NCBI RefSeq assembly: GCF_900106065.1
Contig: NZ_LT629796.1
Location: 3,937,501 to 4,001,500 of the forward strand
From: Pseudomonas mandelii
Lineage (GTDB): Bacteria > Pseudomonadota > Gammaproteobacteria > Pseudomonadales > Pseudomonadaceae
Reading direction: 5' to 3'
DNA: 64,000 nt
The notes beneath the pieces were generated by a model, which made no database searches, was not told the DNA's origin, and was given only the letters and a program-made list of their open reading frames with translations. How positions within the stretch are numbered: the first letter of the stretch is position 1; the number at the start of each line of letters is the position of its first letter. This document shows, piece by piece, positions 51,281-60,753 of the stretch. Made by a program: the position numbers and the translations under genes.

Positions 51281-51303
51281 TGCTGTGCTCCTGATAGGGT
51301 GAT

Positions 51304-51537
51304 TCAAAATACCAAGCGTTCCGAAGTCTGAGACACCGGAAGATAATTTTGCTGGCTTACGTCCTGGCCAACAAAGCCGCGCTGATCGTTCATGACCGCC
51401 AATTGCGGGGCTTTTTGCAGCTGGAGGTAATGCGGCATCCGATGCGCGACCTGCTCAGCGCCGCTCTCGGCGGCAAAATGACCACCCAGCAGGACGGTAA
51501 GGGCGATTGCATTCGAGAGTAAAAGGACGCTGTTCAT
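51304..51537 (-). CDS. Small secreted protein, unknown function
   Basis: 77 residues; GAGG 8 nt before the ATG. A signal-peptide-like start (MNSVLLLSNAIALTVLLGGH) precedes a polar mature part (HRMPHYLQLQKAPQLAVMND). It lies 23 bp upstream of the small membrane protein gene on the same strand, so the two are probably co-transcribed. Confidence 0.65.
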   Translation of the reverse strand: MNSVLLLSNAIALTVLLGGHFAAESGAEQVAHRMPHYLQLQKAPQLAVMNDQRGFVGQDVSQQNYLPVSQTSERLVF

Positions 51538-51827
51538 GAGGCTAACCTCGGTTGTTCGTGAGAACAGCTAAAGCAGCCCGCGTGCCAAGAGTCTAACGGC
51601 AATTAAATCCTTTAAAAACAAAGAATTAACTTATTACTTAAAGAGGCCGTCGTTGCAAATTGCAATGATGGCATTTTGAGAGGATGCAATTTGCACGGTA
51701 AATTAAGCCACGATGACAAGGGGCGGCTGCCTACACTTAAAAAGCCCTACGGACGACATGACAAAAGCAGGCCTGGCCGTTAACATGCTCGCCGTCTATC
51801 GCACCGCATCCCAGCGGGGCGATCTGT
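51538..51827. other. Intergenic region with an 11-bp inverted repeat
   Basis: About 290 bp before the tRNA. The pair TGCAAATTGCA (51654-51664) and TGCAATTTGCA (51685-51695) are exact reverse complements separated by 20 bp; the first also contains two TTGCAA palindromes. It may be an operator for the small minus-strand genes. No gene seen. Confidence 0.45.
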
Positions 51828-51904
51828 GTCTCAGTAGCTCAATTGGATAGAGCATCCCCCTCCTAAGGGGAAGGTTGGCAGTTCGAACCTGCCCTGGGAC
51901 ACCA
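51828..51904 (+). tRNA. tRNA-Arg (CCU)
   Basis: 77 nt with encoded CCA. Acceptor GTCTCAG pairs with CTGGGAC (one G-U); anticodon loop CTCCTAA gives CCU. It is a single-copy rare-codon arginine tRNA. Confidence 0.96.
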
Positions 51905-51930
51905 CCTGATTTTCAGCCCTGCGCTGTGAT

Positions 51931-51972
51931 AAAAAGCCCCGCCGGAGAATCCTCCAGCGGGGCTTTTTTATG
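51931..51972 (+). terminator. Terminator after tRNA-Arg (CCU)
   Basis: AAAAAGCCCCGC and GCGGGGCTTTTT form a perfect stem with a 14-nt top containing its own small stem (GGAG/CTCC), followed by T. Confidence 0.88.
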
Positions 51973-52049
51973 CCCGTCGACCCGACGACCTACATGGCAA
52001 GTCCATCGTTGCTGTGCCTTACTCCTCGTACCATGCAAGGAGTGACGCG

Positions 52050-52589
52050 ATGCGACACAGAGGTGCACATTTCTGGTTATGGACCAACAGCCGGCTACCT
52101 CACCACATCCATGAAGAAGTGCTCAGCGATGGTGTGCAGGTCGAGGTGCAGGCACGGGTCGGTCATGGGGGCGTCACGCAGGTGTTCATCGGTATATACG
52201 CTGACGGTGGCGGGGCGATTTGCGAGGAGTTTCATGACCGCGCGGTGGGTGAATATTATTGTTCCGCGTTGAAGTGGGGCGCTCAGCGGGCAAGAGAGCT
52301 GGTGGCGGACAGCCAAGCGTTTGTCGCGCCGCATCGGGTGCAATTGACGTTGGCCCCGGTGATTACCGATGAACCGACACTGGCCTTGCGGCGCATGGAG
52401 ATGTCCGAACGGGAGCGTTTGAAAATCCGCTCCGAAGACGCCTGGTCGGAGTACCTGGCTGCCAAAGCCGCGATGCTTGAGCTGATGCGCGCCACCAAAG
52501 TCGACCCCGGGGTGTGGGCGGACCACAAGGATCGCCTGCGGCAGGCGATTGATCGGCGCATCAATGTGCAACGCGCCTATCTGCGCTGA
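52050..52589 (+). CDS. Hypothetical protein
   Basis: 179 residues from the ATG at 52050, which has AAGGAG 8 nt upstream. The N-terminal half is beta-rich (VEVQARVGHGGVTQVFIGIY); the C-terminal half (about 118-179) is a charged helical region with MEMSERERLKIRSEDAWSEY. No domain is recognised. The gene converges on the large hybrid kinase gene, ending one base before its stop. Confidence 0.7.
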   Translation: MRHRGAHFWLWTNSRLPHHIHEEVLSDGVQVEVQARVGHGGVTQVFIGIYADGGGAICEEFHDRAVGEYYCSALKWGAQRARELVADSQAFVAPHRVQLTLAPVITDEPTLALRRMEMSERERLKIRSEDAWSEYLAAKAAMLELMRATKVDPGVWADHKDRLRQAIDRRINVQRAYLR

Positions 52590-52590
52590 G

Positions 52591-55500
52591 TCATTTGCCG
52601 ATCGACAGGCTCGAGGAGCGTCGCAGTTCCTCAATGGTCTCGATCAGTTCATCGTAGGACACCGGTTTGCCGATGTGCTGGTCGAAGCCCGATTGCCGGG
52701 ATTTCTGAATATCGCTTTGGGCACCGTAGCCCGTCAGCGCAATGGCCGGCACATCCCTGAGCAGCGGGAGTTGCCGCAAAGCGCTCATCAGTTCGTGACC
52801 GTTCATGACTGGCATGCCCAGGTCCGAAATGATCAGGTCGAAGTGCGTGCCTTTTGCGGCGTCCAGCGCGGCCACCGGACGGTCGAAGGCAATCACTTGC
52901 GCGTCCTCCATTTCCAGCAGCATCTTCAAGGTTTCCAGCACTTCGGCAGAGTCGTCGACCAGCAGAATGGTCAAGCCGCTCAGCCGTCCGGCCCCCTCGT
53001 CGACCTGCGTAGCGGTTTGAGCGTCATGATCAGTCTTGGCCATCGGCAAGTAGACACTGAACGTGCACCCTGCACCCAACCCGGGTGAGCTCACTTCAAC
53101 CGAGCCGTGTTGTGCTTCTGCCAGTTGGCGGACCAGCGACAAGCCGATCCCCAGCCCTTCACGGTTGTGCGTGGCATGTTGCTTCTCTGCCTGGCCGAAC
53201 AGATCGAACACGTGCTCAAGGTTCTCGGCGGCAATGCCGGTGCCGTTGTCTTTGACGTCCAGCCGCACCCTGTTCCCGTCCTGGCTGGCGATCAGTTGCA
53301 CGTGGCCATTGGGCGGGGTGAATTTCAGCGCGTTGTTCACCAGGTTCCAGATAATCTGTTCCAGGCGTGTCGGATCGGCATGCACCATCAACGGCTCTGA
53401 AGGCACATGCAACTCGACCGTGGTTTCGTGCCGTTCGTTGAGCACGACGCTGTGGATATCACGCAGCACGCTGACCAGGTCCGTGGCGACCGGTTGCAGC
53501 TTGAGTTTGCCGGTACGGACACGGGCGACATCCAGCAGATCATCGATGATCCGGGCCTGGCTATTGACGGCATCGCAGATCGTATTGACGGCCTTGGCGG
53601 CCGGAGCCACGGACTTGGTCACCGGCAGGCGACGCAGCAGCTCAGCGTTGAGCTGGATCAGGTTCAGCGGGTGCTTGAGCTCATGGGACATGACTGCGAA
53701 GAACTCGTCCTTGAGGTAATTGGTGTTGCGGGTCTCGGCCAGCGCCAGGCTTTGCGCTTCGTGCTGACGTTTGTGGCCGGTCAGGTCCCGGGCAATCTTC
53801 ACGTAGCCTCGGAGGTTGTCACCGCTGAGCAACGTCGCCTCACCACTGCAAAAGAACCGACTGCCATCCTTGCGCAAGTGCCAGCGTTCGTCCTCGCTGC
53901 GCCCATGGTCGCGCACCGTCTGCAGTTCTTTCTCGGGCACGCCGCTGGCGCGGTCCTCTTCAGAGAAAATAAAGTCGTAATAAGCGCCCTCTGCTTCGCT
54001 CTTGCTATAACCGAAGATCAACTCGGCACCTTTGTTCCAGCTGGTGATCACCCCTTGTTCATCCAGCGTGATGATCGCGTAATCGCGGGTGCTTTCAGCC
54101 ACCAGACGCATGCGTTCTTCGCCCAGGCGCAGTTCTTCTTCGGCGGCGCGGCGTTTGGTGATGTCGATGAAGGTCAGCACCGTCCCGTCGATATGGTCTT
54201 CGCTGGAGCGGTAGGGCAGCAGGCGGGCGATGTACCAGCGCTTGTCGGTGCTGCTGACTTCGCGCTCGATCATGTTCAATGACTCGAAGACCAGCGCTGC
54301 ATCACGGGCCAGGTCGTCGTAGTGCAGTCGGTGGGTGATGTCGAGCAAGGAGCGTCCGGTATCCACCGGCAACATGCTGAAGATGTCCGTGGCGCGCGGA
54401 GTGAACCATTTGATCCGCATGTTGCGGTCAACGAACACCGTGGCGATGTCGGTGGAGGCGATCAGGTTGGTCAGGTAGTCGTTGATCTTGTCGGTTTCTT
54501 CAACTTTGGTTTTCAGCTCGAAGTTGACCGTCAGCAACTCTTCGTTGATCGATTGCAGTTCTTCCTTGCTGGTCTCCAGCTCTTCGGTGGCCGAGCGCAG
54601 CTCTTCGTTGATTGCCTGCATTTCTTCGTTGGAGGCCTTCAGCTCCTCGCTGGAGACTTCCGATTGTTCGATGGTGTCCTGCAAGTGCAACTTGGTGCGT
54701 TGCAGTTCGCGTTCAAGGTTGGACAGCACCTGGCTTTCGGTTTGCGTCAGGGTCGAGGCGGCCTGTTCCGAGGGATCGACTTCGGCCTCTTCGAAAATCA
54801 CCAGGACAAACTCGCCGTCCGACTCTTCGTCCTTATAAGGCTGCGCCATCAGGTCGACTTTGTAACGCCGGTTGTCCCGGCTGATCGGCACCGCACGGGA
54901 TTTGACCACCAGGCCACTCTGCTGGACCTGAAACAGCGTGGTGCGAATCTCCAGACGCAACTCGGGAACAATCAGCGTCAGCAAGTTACGCGACAACTCG
55001 CCGCCCACATGGCGCAGGAAGCGCCCAGCGCTATCGCTCATGTGCAGGATGTCGGCGTTGGCATCGACAATCATGCTCGGTGGCGCCGCGCTTTCGAGGG
55101 CGCGCTGATGGATGTCGGCAAAGGACAGTTTGCGCTGCACCGCGTTTTGCGGCGTCTCACGGGAAATATTGCTGCGCACATACCCGCCGCGCGGCATGGT
55201 TGGGGTACGTCGGCTATTGGTCGTGCCGGTCTTGGCGCGGAAGATCCGGTTGCGCTTGTCCACCGGAGCGAACAGTTCGTGGCAAGCATCGGCGCTCTCG
55301 GAAGAGCCCAGGAACAGGAAACCGCCCGGACGCAGTGCGAAGTGAAACATTTGCAGAATTTCACGCTGCACTTCGCGATCCAGGTAGATCAGCAGGTTGC
55401 GGCAAACGATCAGGTCAATCTGCGAAAAGGGCGGATCGGACAACAGGCTGTGTTTGGCAAACAGGACCTTTTCGCGAATTTCCTTGCGAATCCGGTAGTG

Positions 55501-56742
55501 GTCATCTTCCTTGACGAAGTAATGCCGCAGGCGCGTCGGCGGCACATCGGTCACGATCGCTTGCGGGTACAGACCGGCCCGGCCGATGCTGATGGCGCGC
55601 TCGTCAATGTCGGTGGCGAACAGTTGCAGCGAGGCTTTGCTGGCGTCCAGTTGCAGTTGATCGTTGAGCAGCATCGCCAGGCTGTAGGCTTCTTCGCCCG
55701 TTGAACAACCGGCGGACCAGACACGGATTTCTTCTTTCTCGGGCTGCGCCGACACGGCGGCACTGACCAGTTGCGGCAGCACGTTCCGCTCCAGGGCTTC
55801 GAACGCCTCGCGATCACGGAAGAAGTTGGTCACGCCAATCAACATATCGCCCAGCAGGGCTTTGGTTTCGTCGGGATTGTTTTGCAGGAAGCGGAAATAG
55901 GCACCCAGGTCGGGTTGGGCCGTGACCTGCATCCGGCGCTCGATCCGCCGCAACACGGTCGCGCGCTTGTAGTGCTTGAAATCATGGCCGGTGCCGGTGC
56001 GCAGCTGGATCAGGATGTCATGGAGCAGCTGTTCGGCGAGCGCCGCGTCACGCTCGGACACGGAGGCGAACGTTTGCAGGTCCGGGTCGTTGGCGGTGGG
56101 CAGGCTGATTTCCTGTGAGTTTCGCCACAGCTCCAGCAGCTTTTGCGGCATTTCCACCACCGGCAACACCAGATCGACATTGCCGGTTTCGATGGCAGCG
56201 CGAGGCATGCCGTCAAACTCGGCATCTTCCGGTGCCTGGGCCATGGTGATGCCACCGTGTTCCTTGATGCGCGACAGCCCGACCGCACCATCGGAGCCAC
56301 TGCCTGACAGCACCAGGCAGAAAGCGCGCTCGCGGTGGACTTCGGCCAGGTCGCGGAAAAACAGATCAATCGAGGCGTGCCGAGACCCGTGCGGGTCGTT
56401 GCTGCTGACTTCAAGCACCCCGTCATTCATCGTCAGCCGCTGAGCCGGCGAGATGACGTAAACGTGATTTTTCTCGATCGGCACCGTTTTGGTGACTTGC
56501 AGGACTGGCATCCGGGTCGATTCCTGGATGATCTTGTCCGCGATGCTCTGGTGATCGGGCGACAGGTGAAGAATGATCACGAACGCCATGCCGTTGTCAT
56601 GCGGCATGTTCTCGAAAAACAGTTTGATGGCTTGCAGCCCGCCCGCCGACGCTCCAACGCCTACCACTGGAAAATCCAGGGTGCTGGGCTTCAGGGCCTT
56701 ACGCTCAGGAGCCGGGGCCGAGTGCTGGGGGGTGCTGGTCAT
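52591..56742 (-). CDS. CheB-CheR-PAS-histidine kinase-receiver hybrid
   Basis: 1383 residues. In order: CheB methylesterase (about 22-205; nucleophile in GVGASAGGLQAIK, GMAFVIILHLSPDHQ, SGSGSDGAVGLSRI); CheR methyltransferase (about 215-480; VWSAGCSTGEEAYSLAMLL); a coiled coil (about 640-745); two PAS domains (about 750-990); HisKA with phosphoacceptor His in FFAVMSHELKHPLNLI; HATPase (about 1110-1230); and a receiver domain (about 1255-1375) with TILLVDDSAEVLE, phospho-Asp in DLIISDLGMPVMNG and Lys in IGKPVS. Such fusions combine chemotaxis-type modification with phosphorelay output. Catalytic residues look intact. It is divergent from the receiver-TPR gene at 56947. Confidence 0.92.
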   Translation of the reverse strand: MTSTPQHSAPAPERKALKPSTLDFPVVGVGASAGGLQAIKLFFENMPHDNGMAFVIILHLSPDHQSIADKIIQESTRMPVLQVTKTVPIEKNHVYVISPAQRLTMNDGVLEVSSNDPHGSRHASIDLFFRDLAEVHRERAFCLVLSGSGSDGAVGLSRIKEHGGITMAQAPEDAEFDGMPRAAIETGNVDLVLPVVEMPQKLLELWRNSQEISLPTANDPDLQTFASVSERDAALAEQLLHDILIQLRTGTGHDFKHYKRATVLRRIERRMQVTAQPDLGAYFRFLQNNPDETKALLGDMLIGVTNFFRDREAFEALERNVLPQLVSAAVSAQPEKEEIRVWSAGCSTGEEAYSLAMLLNDQLQLDASKASLQLFATDIDERAISIGRAGLYPQAIVTDVPPTRLRHYFVKEDDHYRIRKEIREKVLFAKHSLLSDPPFSQIDLIVCRNLLIYLDREVQREILQMFHFALRPGGFLFLGSSESADACHELFAPVDKRNRIFRAKTGTTNSRRTPTMPRGGYVRSNISRETPQNAVQRKLSFADIHQRALESAAPPSMIVDANADILHMSDSAGRFLRHVGGELSRNLLTLIVPELRLEIRTTLFQVQQSGLVVKSRAVPISRDNRRYKVDLMAQPYKDEESDGEFVLVIFEEAEVDPSEQAASTLTQTESQVLSNLERELQRTKLHLQDTIEQSEVSSEELKASNEEMQAINEELRSATEELETSKEELQSINEELLTVNFELKTKVEETDKINDYLTNLIASTDIATVFVDRNMRIKWFTPRATDIFSMLPVDTGRSLLDITHRLHYDDLARDAALVFESLNMIEREVSSTDKRWYIARLLPYRSSEDHIDGTVLTFIDITKRRAAEEELRLGEERMRLVAESTRDYAIITLDEQGVITSWNKGAELIFGYSKSEAEGAYYDFIFSEEDRASGVPEKELQTVRDHGRSEDERWHLRKDGSRFFCSGEATLLSGDNLRGYVKIARDLTGHKRQHEAQSLALAETRNTNYLKDEFFAVMSHELKHPLNLIQLNAELLRRLPVTKSVAPAAKAVNTICDAVNSQARIIDDLLDVARVRTGKLKLQPVATDLVSVLRDIHSVVLNERHETTVELHVPSEPLMVHADPTRLEQIIWNLVNNALKFTPPNGHVQLIASQDGNRVRLDVKDNGTGIAAENLEHVFDLFGQAEKQHATHNREGLGIGLSLVRQLAEAQHGSVEVSSPGLGAGCTFSVYLPMAKTDHDAQTATQVDEGAGRLSGLTILLVDDSAEVLETLKMLLEMEDAQVIAFDRPVAALDAAKGTHFDLIISDLGMPVMNGHELMSALRQLPLLRDVPAIALTGYGAQSDIQKSRQSGFDQHIGKPVSYDELIETIEELRRSSSLSIGK

Positions 56743-56946
56743 TTCTTCTGCCTTAGTCGGCGACTGCGGTCTATTGATATCTTCGGTTATAAAAAGCGCG
56801 TCAATAAAGCAGCATAATCCCGTTTTTCAATAACACCTTCAAATATTTAGAGACACTTGATTGGCTGGAGTTCTCAAGGGAACGGCACTCCTGGCCGATA
56901 ACCCGAACGGTCATTGTCTTCTTCTCAAATTGCCTGGAAATCTTCG

Positions 56947-58551
56947 ATGCTGTCGTATCACCAAAAGAGTTTTCTGATCGTCGATGATTTCTCGGATTTC
57001 CGCAGTTCCGTCAGGTCCATGCTGCGTGAACTGGGGGTCAAGGACGTCGACACCGCAGACACCGGGGAGCAGGCGCTGCGCATGTGTTCGCAGAAGGCCT
57101 ACGATTTCATCCTGCAGGATTTTCACCTCGGCGACGGCAAGAAGAACGGCCAGCAAGTCCTCGAAGACTTGATGATCGAAAAACTGATCAGCCATGAAAG
57201 CGTGTTCGTCATGGTCACTGCCGAAACCAGCCAGGCCATGGTGCTCAGCGCGCTGGAACACGAACCCGACGCTTACCTGACCAAGCCGTTCAACCGTTCC
57301 GGCCTGGCCCAGCGCCTGGAGCGTCTGGAACAGCGCAAGAACCTGCTCAAGCCGATCCTGCAAGCGCTCGATCGTGGCAAACCGCTCGAAGTGCTCAATG
57401 CCTGCATCGAGCTGTGCAAGAAGGACATCCGTTATTCGCCGCTGTGCCTGCGTTACCGCGCGGACGCCTTGCGCGACCTGAATCAAAACGAAGCGCTGGA
57501 ACGTCTCTACGACAGCATCATTGCCGATCGGCCGTTGCCGTGGGCGTTTGCCGGGTTGGGCAAGTTGCTGTTCAAGCGTGGCCAGGTCAGCCAGGCTAAG
57601 GGCGTCTACGAAAAAGCCCTGAAAGTGTTTCCGATGATGCCGGCGCTGTATGACGGCATGGCTGATGTGCTGGTGGCCGAAGGGGATACCAAGGGCGCGC
57701 AGAAAGTATTGGAAGAAGCCATTCGCCTGTCGCCGCTGGCGGTGCGCCGGCAAGCACTGCTGGGCAAACTGGCGATGGCCAACGAAGATTTCGATACGGC
57801 CTCAAAGGCTTATCGCCAGGCCGTGTCCCAAGGCGCGCAGTCACGCTTCAAGGATGCCGAAAGCAACCTCGGCCTGGCCCATGCGTTGATCAGCAAAGGC
57901 AGCGAGAAAGGCCTGGATACCCGCACCCGACTGGAGATCAATACGACCCTCAGTCTGGTGGCCAAGGAAAACCCGTCTGATCCTGGCCTGCAGATTCGTG
58001 CGCGCCTGATGAAAGCCACCAGCCTGTTGCTCAACGACGCCGAAACCGCCGAGAAGCTCACCGAGCAGGCGATGATGCGCCTCGATGGCATGGAGCAGTT
58101 CATGAGCGCCGAAGCCGCGCTGCTGGTGGCCAAGCAGCTGCAAATGCTCGGCCAGGCGAGCGCCGGCGCGACGATGTTGAAAAACTGTGCGGAAATCTAC
58201 GGTGACGATCCAGTGGTGATGCAAGGGATCGCCAAACTGACCGACGACCCGACGATCCTCAGCCAGAGCAACGCGGCCTCCGACCTCAACCGGCAGGGTG
58301 TGCAGGTGTACAAGACCGGCAATCTGGTCGAAGCCCGGGCAATCTTTCGCAAAGCGCTGGCGCTGCAACCGAAGAACATCAGTATCGCCCTTAACATGGC
58401 GCAATCGCTGCTGCACGGCACCGATACCAGCGTAGCGTCGGCCGAGCTCGATGAATGCCGGGCCTGCCTGAAACTGGTGGGCATGATGCCCGACACCGAC
58501 GCGCGGTATCCGCGCTTTCAGAAACTGAAAATCAAGGCGTTCAGCGGATGA
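56947..58551 (+). CDS. Response regulator receiver with TPR repeats
   Basis: 534 residues from the ATG at 56947 (the frame is open to 56914). The receiver domain covers about 8-125: FLIVDDFSDFRSSVRSML, phospho-Asp in DFILQDFHLGDGKKNGQQVL and DAYLTKPFNRSGLAQRLE. The rest is helical with several tetratricopeptide-like repeats (AKGVYEKALKVFPMMPALYD, GAQKVLEEAIRLSPLAVRRQ, ARAIFRKALALQPKNISIAL). There is no DNA-binding output domain, so signalling is probably through protein contacts. The stop overlaps the histidine kinase gene start. Confidence 0.88.
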   Translation: MLSYHQKSFLIVDDFSDFRSSVRSMLRELGVKDVDTADTGEQALRMCSQKAYDFILQDFHLGDGKKNGQQVLEDLMIEKLISHESVFVMVTAETSQAMVLSALEHEPDAYLTKPFNRSGLAQRLERLEQRKNLLKPILQALDRGKPLEVLNACIELCKKDIRYSPLCLRYRADALRDLNQNEALERLYDSIIADRPLPWAFAGLGKLLFKRGQVSQAKGVYEKALKVFPMMPALYDGMADVLVAEGDTKGAQKVLEEAIRLSPLAVRRQALLGKLAMANEDFDTASKAYRQAVSQGAQSRFKDAESNLGLAHALISKGSEKGLDTRTRLEINTTLSLVAKENPSDPGLQIRARLMKATSLLLNDAETAEKLTEQAMMRLDGMEQFMSAEAALLVAKQLQMLGQASAGATMLKNCAEIYGDDPVVMQGIAKLTDDPTILSQSNAASDLNRQGVQVYKTGNLVEARAIFRKALALQPKNISIALNMAQSLLHGTDTSVASAELDECRACLKLVGMMPDTDARYPRFQKLKIKAFSG

Positions 58552-59240
58552 GCCAAGACAACTCTGCACTGGATTTTTCGACGGTGATTGCCTCCACCGT
58601 GCACGACATGAAGAACTCGTTGACCCTGCTGATGCAGGCCCACAGCCAATGGCTGGCCCGCTTGCCCGATCCCGAACGGCACAGCCCGGAGCAGGGCGTC
58701 ATCGAGTACGAGTTCGCTCACCTCAACGGCATGCTGGTGCAGTTGCTGGGGCTGTACAAACTGGGCGTCAATCAGATGCCGTTGCAGCCGGCCTACCATG
58801 AGCTGGATGATTTCATCGAAGCGCAACTGGCCGCTCATCAGGAAGTGTTCGCCAGTCGCGGCATTGTCGCGACTTATGAAGTCGACCCGTTGAGCCCCTT
58901 GGGTTTCTTTGATCGCGAGCTGGTGGCCTCGGTGCTGGCCAACTGCATCAACAACGCCATTCGTTACGCCCGCCAGTCATTGCTGATCAGTGTCGGCGAC
59001 GAGGCCGGCGAACTGGTGCTGTCCATCAACGACGATGGCGACGGTTATCCGGTCGAGATGATCGAGCGTCAGGCCGATTATGTGCAGGGCATCAACCACA
59101 GCAGCGGCAGCACAGGCCTGGGCTTGTATTTCGCCGGACGGATCGCCGCCTTGCATCAGCGCAATGGCGTGGAAGGACGCACCCGGATCAGCAACGGCGG
59201 GCCGTTGGGTGGTGGGGTGTTCAGCCTCTGTTTGCCCTGA
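58548..59240 (+). CDS. Small sensor histidine kinase
   Basis: 230 residues from the ATG at 58548, overlapping the previous stop (ATGA). A dimerisation-type segment with a possible phosphoacceptor His in STVHDMKNSLTLLMQAHSQW (about 18-37) is followed by a HATPase domain: N box ASVLANCINNAIRYARQSLL, G1 LSINDDGDGYPVEMIE, and G2 SSGSTGLGLYFAGRIAALHQ. There is no sensor or membrane domain, so it must be soluble. It forms a pair with the receiver-TPR protein. Confidence 0.88.
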   Translation: MSQDNSALDFSTVIASTVHDMKNSLTLLMQAHSQWLARLPDPERHSPEQGVIEYEFAHLNGMLVQLLGLYKLGVNQMPLQPAYHELDDFIEAQLAAHQEVFASRGIVATYEVDPLSPLGFFDRELVASVLANCINNAIRYARQSLLISVGDEAGELVLSINDDGDGYPVEMIERQADYVQGINHSSGSTGLGLYFAGRIAALHQRNGVEGRTRISNGGPLGGGVFSLCLP

Positions 59241-59339
59241 CGTTTCTTTTTGTGTGGCGCTGCTTGATATTCCGAACAGGCGGAGCCTATTTTGTACGGG
59301 TCGCCGTTCGCGGCTCGCACAATTACAAAGGATTGCGTC

Positions 59340-60683
59340 ATGACAACCGATGGCCAGCGTTCACTCGCACAGCGATTGACGGGCATTGATGAGATTGAAT
59401 GTGTCACGCCGGATTTGAACGGCGTGCCTCGGGGCAAGGTAATGACCGCCGAGGGGTTTCTCGAAGGAAGGCGTTTGCAGATGGCGCGGGGTGTGCTGCT
59501 GCAATGCATCATGGGCGGATATCCGCCCGCACGCTTTTACGGCAGCGATGATGGCGACCTGGCGCTGGTGCCTGACCCGGCACACATCCACCGCCTGCCC
59601 TGGAGCCCGCAACCGCGGGCACTGGCCATTTGCGACGCCGATGAACTGACCGGCGAGAGCTCGAAGCTGTCGACCCGTGGCCAACTCAAGGCGGTGATCA
59701 CCCGTTACGCGGCGCTGGGCCTGGCGCCGGTGGTGGCGACCGAGCTGGAATTCTTCGTGTTCGCGCCCAATCCCGACCCGACGCAACCGTTCCAGCCGCC
59801 GCTGGGCCTGGACGGTCGGCGCGAGGAAGGTCATTCGGCGTTCAGTGTCAGTTCCAATAACGGTCTGCGGCCATTCTTCAGCGAAGTCTACCAATGCATG
59901 GCGGCCCTGGGTTTGCCGCGCGACACCTTCATGCATGAGATGGGCGTCAGCCAGTTCGAGATCAACTTGCTGCACGGCGATCCGTTGCTGCTGGCCGACC
60001 AGACGTTCCTGTTCAAGCACCTGCTCAAGGAAGTCGCGCTCAAGCACGGCCTGAGCGTGGTGTGCATGGCCAAACCGCTGGCGCACACGCCGGGCAGTTC
60101 GATGCACATTCACCAGAGCATCGTCGAGATCGGCAACGGACGAAATGTGTTCAGCGATGCGGCAGGCCAACCGACAGCGACCTTCCGTCACTTCATTGGT
60201 GGCCAACAGGCCGGCATGGCGGATTTCACCGCGTTGTTTGCGCCGAACGTGAATTCCTATCAGCGCTTGTGCCATCCGTATGCTTCGCCGAACAATGCCT
60301 GCTGGTCCCACGACAACCGGGCCGCCGGATTGCGCATTCCGGCCAGTTCACCGGCCGCCCGTCGGGTCGAAAACCGCTTGCCGGGGGCTGACGCGAATCC
60401 GTATCTGGCGATCGCCGCCAGTCTTGCCGCCGGTTTGTATGGCATTGAGAACGAACTGGAGCCGAGCGAGGCGATCCAGGGCGAATTCGAAGTCCCGGAT
60501 AATCTTTCGTTGCCGTGTACCTTGCATGCCGCTCTTGAACGTCTGAAACGTAGCCAATTGGCGAAGGAACTGTTCGGCAAGGAGTTCATCGAAGGCTACG
60601 TCGCTTCGAAGACCATGGAGTTGACCAGCTTCTTTGATGAAATTACCCCCTGGGAGCGCCGTGTCCTGGCCACCCAGGCCTGA
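59340..60683 (+). CDS. Glutamine-synthetase-family ligase, probably gamma-glutamylpolyamine synthetase (PauA-like)
   Basis: 447 residues from the ATG at 59340 with AAAGGA upstream. The GS catalytic domain is clear: VVATELEFFVFAPNPDPTQP, AKPLAHTPGSSMHIHQSIVE, ANVNSY-like APNVNSYQRLCHPYASP, and RIPASSPAARRVENRLPGAD then ANPYLAIAA. It lacks the C-terminal adenylylation-site pattern of GlnA. The Pseudomonas paralogues with this pattern are PauA enzymes, which glutamylate putrescine, spermidine or similar amines for catabolism. The position beside an MFS gene and the flgZNM genes matches pauA5 of P. aeruginosa as I remember it. Confidence 0.85.
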   Translation: MTTDGQRSLAQRLTGIDEIECVTPDLNGVPRGKVMTAEGFLEGRRLQMARGVLLQCIMGGYPPARFYGSDDGDLALVPDPAHIHRLPWSPQPRALAICDADELTGESSKLSTRGQLKAVITRYAALGLAPVVATELEFFVFAPNPDPTQPFQPPLGLDGRREEGHSAFSVSSNNGLRPFFSEVYQCMAALGLPRDTFMHEMGVSQFEINLLHGDPLLLADQTFLFKHLLKEVALKHGLSVVCMAKPLAHTPGSSMHIHQSIVEIGNGRNVFSDAAGQPTATFRHFIGGQQAGMADFTALFAPNVNSYQRLCHPYASPNNACWSHDNRAAGLRIPASSPAARRVENRLPGADANPYLAIAASLAAGLYGIENELEPSEAIQGEFEVPDNLSLPCTLHAALERLKRSQLAKELFGKEFIEGYVASKTMELTSFFDEITPWERRVLATQA

Positions 60684-60753
60684 CGACCTGTCGTCTTCGG
60701 GCTATCTTTTCGGATAGCCCGTTTCTTACCGCAAGGAGCCGCTCGGAACGCCG

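Noticed and set aside
51828..51904. tRNA-Arg (CCU) as an attachment site of an integrative element
   Set aside because: This tRNA is a common integration site, but no integrase follows and I found no repeat of its 3' end in the flanking few kb.
54322..55704. 460-codon open frame antisense to the hybrid kinase
   Set aside because: It overlaps the CheR and coiled-coil coding region, which is clearly the real gene.
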